Positions 4,231-5,150 of a DNA stretch of 5,150 nucleotides are shown here, piece after piece. Origin of the DNA: an uncultured Oscillospiraceae bacterium (GTDB lineage: Bacteria; Bacillota; Clostridia; Oscillospirales; Oscillospiraceae); NCBI GenBank assembly GCA_934569425.1, contig CAKTKM010000099.1, positions 1 through 5,150 on the forward strand, in the 5' to 3' direction. Position numbers and translations under genes: made by a program. A model generated the notes under the pieces. The model was not told the DNA's origin. It did no database searches and worked only from the letters and a program-made list of their open reading frames with translations. Position 1 is the first letter of the stretch. Every line of letters starts with the position of its first letter.

Positions 4231-5150
4231 ATGGAAAAGTATCTGGTCCTTGCCACATTCGTTGGCTCCGTCATCGCGCTCCTGTTTGCGCTCTTTACGG
4301 GGAAGCGGGTGCTGAGCTTTGAGGAGGGCACCCCTCTGATGAGCAAGATCTCCCGCTCCATCCGCGAGGGCGCCAACGCCTACCTGCGGCGGCAGTACAC
4401 CGTCGTCGGTATCTTCTTCGCCTGCATGATCGTGGTGCTGGTCATCATGGCCGCCTGCGGCCTGCTGACCTGGTTCGTGCCCTTTGCGTTTCTGACCGGC
4501 GGCTTCTTCTCCGGTCTCAGCGGCTTCGTGGGCATGCGCATCGCCACAAAGGCCAACTGCCGCACCGCCAATGCCTGCCGCGACGGCCTGAACAAGGGTC
4601 TGCGGGTGGCGTTCTCCGCCGGTTCCGTCATGGGCTTCACCGTGGTGGGTCTGGGCCTGTTCGATATCTCCGTCTGGTTCATGCTGCTGCGCTTCGTGTT
4701 CAAGCTGGAGGCGGCTGACATCACCAGCGCCATGCTGACCTTCGGCATGGGCGCCAGCTCCATGGCGCTGTTCGCCCGTGTGGGCGGCGGCATCTTCACC
4801 AAGGCCGCCGACGTGGGCGCCGACCTGGTGGGTAAGGTGGAAGCCGGCATCCCCGAGGATGACCCCCGCAACCCCGCCGTTATCGCCGATAACGTGGGCG
4901 ACAACGTGGGCGACGTGGCCGGCATGGGCGCCGACCTGTACGAGTCCTACGTTGGTTCCATCATTTCCGCGTCCGCTCTGGGCGTGGCCGCTTTCTCCGA
5001 TCAGGCTTTCAAGGCTATGGCGATCCCCATGGTCATGGCCGCGGTGGGCATCATCTGCTCCATTATCGGTTCCTTCTTCGTCAAGACCGAGGAGAACGCC
5101 GACCAGCGCACGCTGCTGAAGGCGCTGTCCCGGGGCACCAACCTGTCCGC
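4231..5150 (+). CDS. hppA: Membrane-bound ion-translocating pyrophosphatase, N-terminal part (3' end outside window)
   Basis: This open frame runs off the right edge after 306 full codons, somewhat under half of the usual 650-750 residue enzyme. The family couples hydrolysis of cytoplasmic pyrophosphate to outward pumping of H+ or Na+. Helix 1 is at about 5-23, followed by the family segment FEEGTPLMSKISRSIREGAN and the YLRRQY motif (30-56). More membrane helices follow near 57-76, 83-101, 127-143 and 166-183. The PPi/Mg-binding signature is complete: RVGGGIFTKAADVGADLVGK (183-202) and EDDPRNPAVIADNVGDNVGD (209-228), including the acidic residues that hold magnesium. Segment order is normal. 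The ATG is supported by AGAGGA 8 bases upstream and a near-consensus promoter. The residues that separate K+-dependent from K+-independent enzymes, and Na+ from H+ pumps, lie in the missing half. Identification is secure. Confidence 0.96.
   Translation, partial: MEKYLVLATFVGSVIALLFALFTGKRVLSFEEGTPLMSKISRSIREGANAYLRRQYTVVGIFFACMIVVLVIMAACGLLTWFVPFAFLTGGFFSGLSGFVGMRIATKANCRTANACRDGLNKGLRVAFSAGSVMGFTVVGLGLFDISVWFMLLRFVFKLEAADITSAMLTFGMGASSMALFARVGGGIFTKAADVGADLVGKVEAGIPEDDPRNPAVIADNVGDNVGDVAGMGADLYESYVGSIISASALGVAAFSDQAFKAMAIPMVMAAVGIICSIIGSFFVKTEENADQRTLLKALSRGTNLS

Noticed and set aside
4380..4925. 181-codon - strand frame opposite hppA
   Set aside because: Ser/Pro/Thr/Arg-rich shadow of the strongly conserved pyrophosphatase frame.
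4231..5150. Checked the pyrophosphatase for rearrangement or damage
   Set aside because: All N-terminal signatures are in normal order and the frame is open to the window edge.

Overview
The window looks like chromosomal DNA of a high-GC gut-type Clostridia bacterium, probably Oscillospiraceae. The reasons are GC-rich coding regions with G/C-ending codons, strongly AT-rich intergenic DNA, consensus sigma-A promoters (TTGxxx-17-TATAAT), purine-rich Shine-Dalgarno sites, a typical Firmicutes lipoprotein signal, and a threonyl-tRNA synthetase, TAXI-type TRAP transporter and membrane pyrophosphatase of clostridial type. The taxonomic call is an inference from style and protein similarity only.

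Layout, all genes on the + strand. (1) 1-207: the last 68 codons of thrS, closed by a perfect-palindrome terminator (217-253). (2) 254-562: an AT-rich control region with an array of TTGCAGG inverted repeats, a CodY-box-like site, an ARG-box-like site, a consensus promoter and a leader hairpin. (3) 563-1564: a lipoprotein of the TAXI family of TRAP solute-binding proteins. (4) 1565-1657: an intercistronic hairpin. (5) 1658-3724: the fused DctQM-type TAXI permease, followed by a strong hairpin terminator (3743-3786). (6) 3787-4230: very AT-rich DNA with a 16-bp palindrome and a near-perfect promoter. (7) 4231 to the window end: the first 306 codons of a membrane-bound ion-pumping pyrophosphatase (hppA).

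The two TRAP genes form a two-gene operon. The lipid-anchored binding protein should capture a small organic acid or amino acid outside the cell and hand it to the 688-residue permease, which imports it using an ion gradient. The adjacent but separately transcribed pyrophosphatase pumps H+ or Na+ using PPi, so it could energise the same membrane; a direct functional link is only inferred.

The main discovery candidate is in the binding protein. Its family segments are in the wrong order: the block that normally forms the C-terminal ~80 residues, ending in the PxHPGAxxYxxExG-type signature, sits directly after the signal peptide. The normal N-terminal block (LRFVTGGESGTYYAFG...) follows it, and the protein stops at the point where the moved block would normally begin. 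The frame, signal peptide, lipobox and total length are all preserved. This is a clean circular permutation of a TAXI binding protein. The sequence alone cannot say whether it is natural, an assembly error or an engineered rearrangement. The permease and pyrophosphatase keep normal family order.
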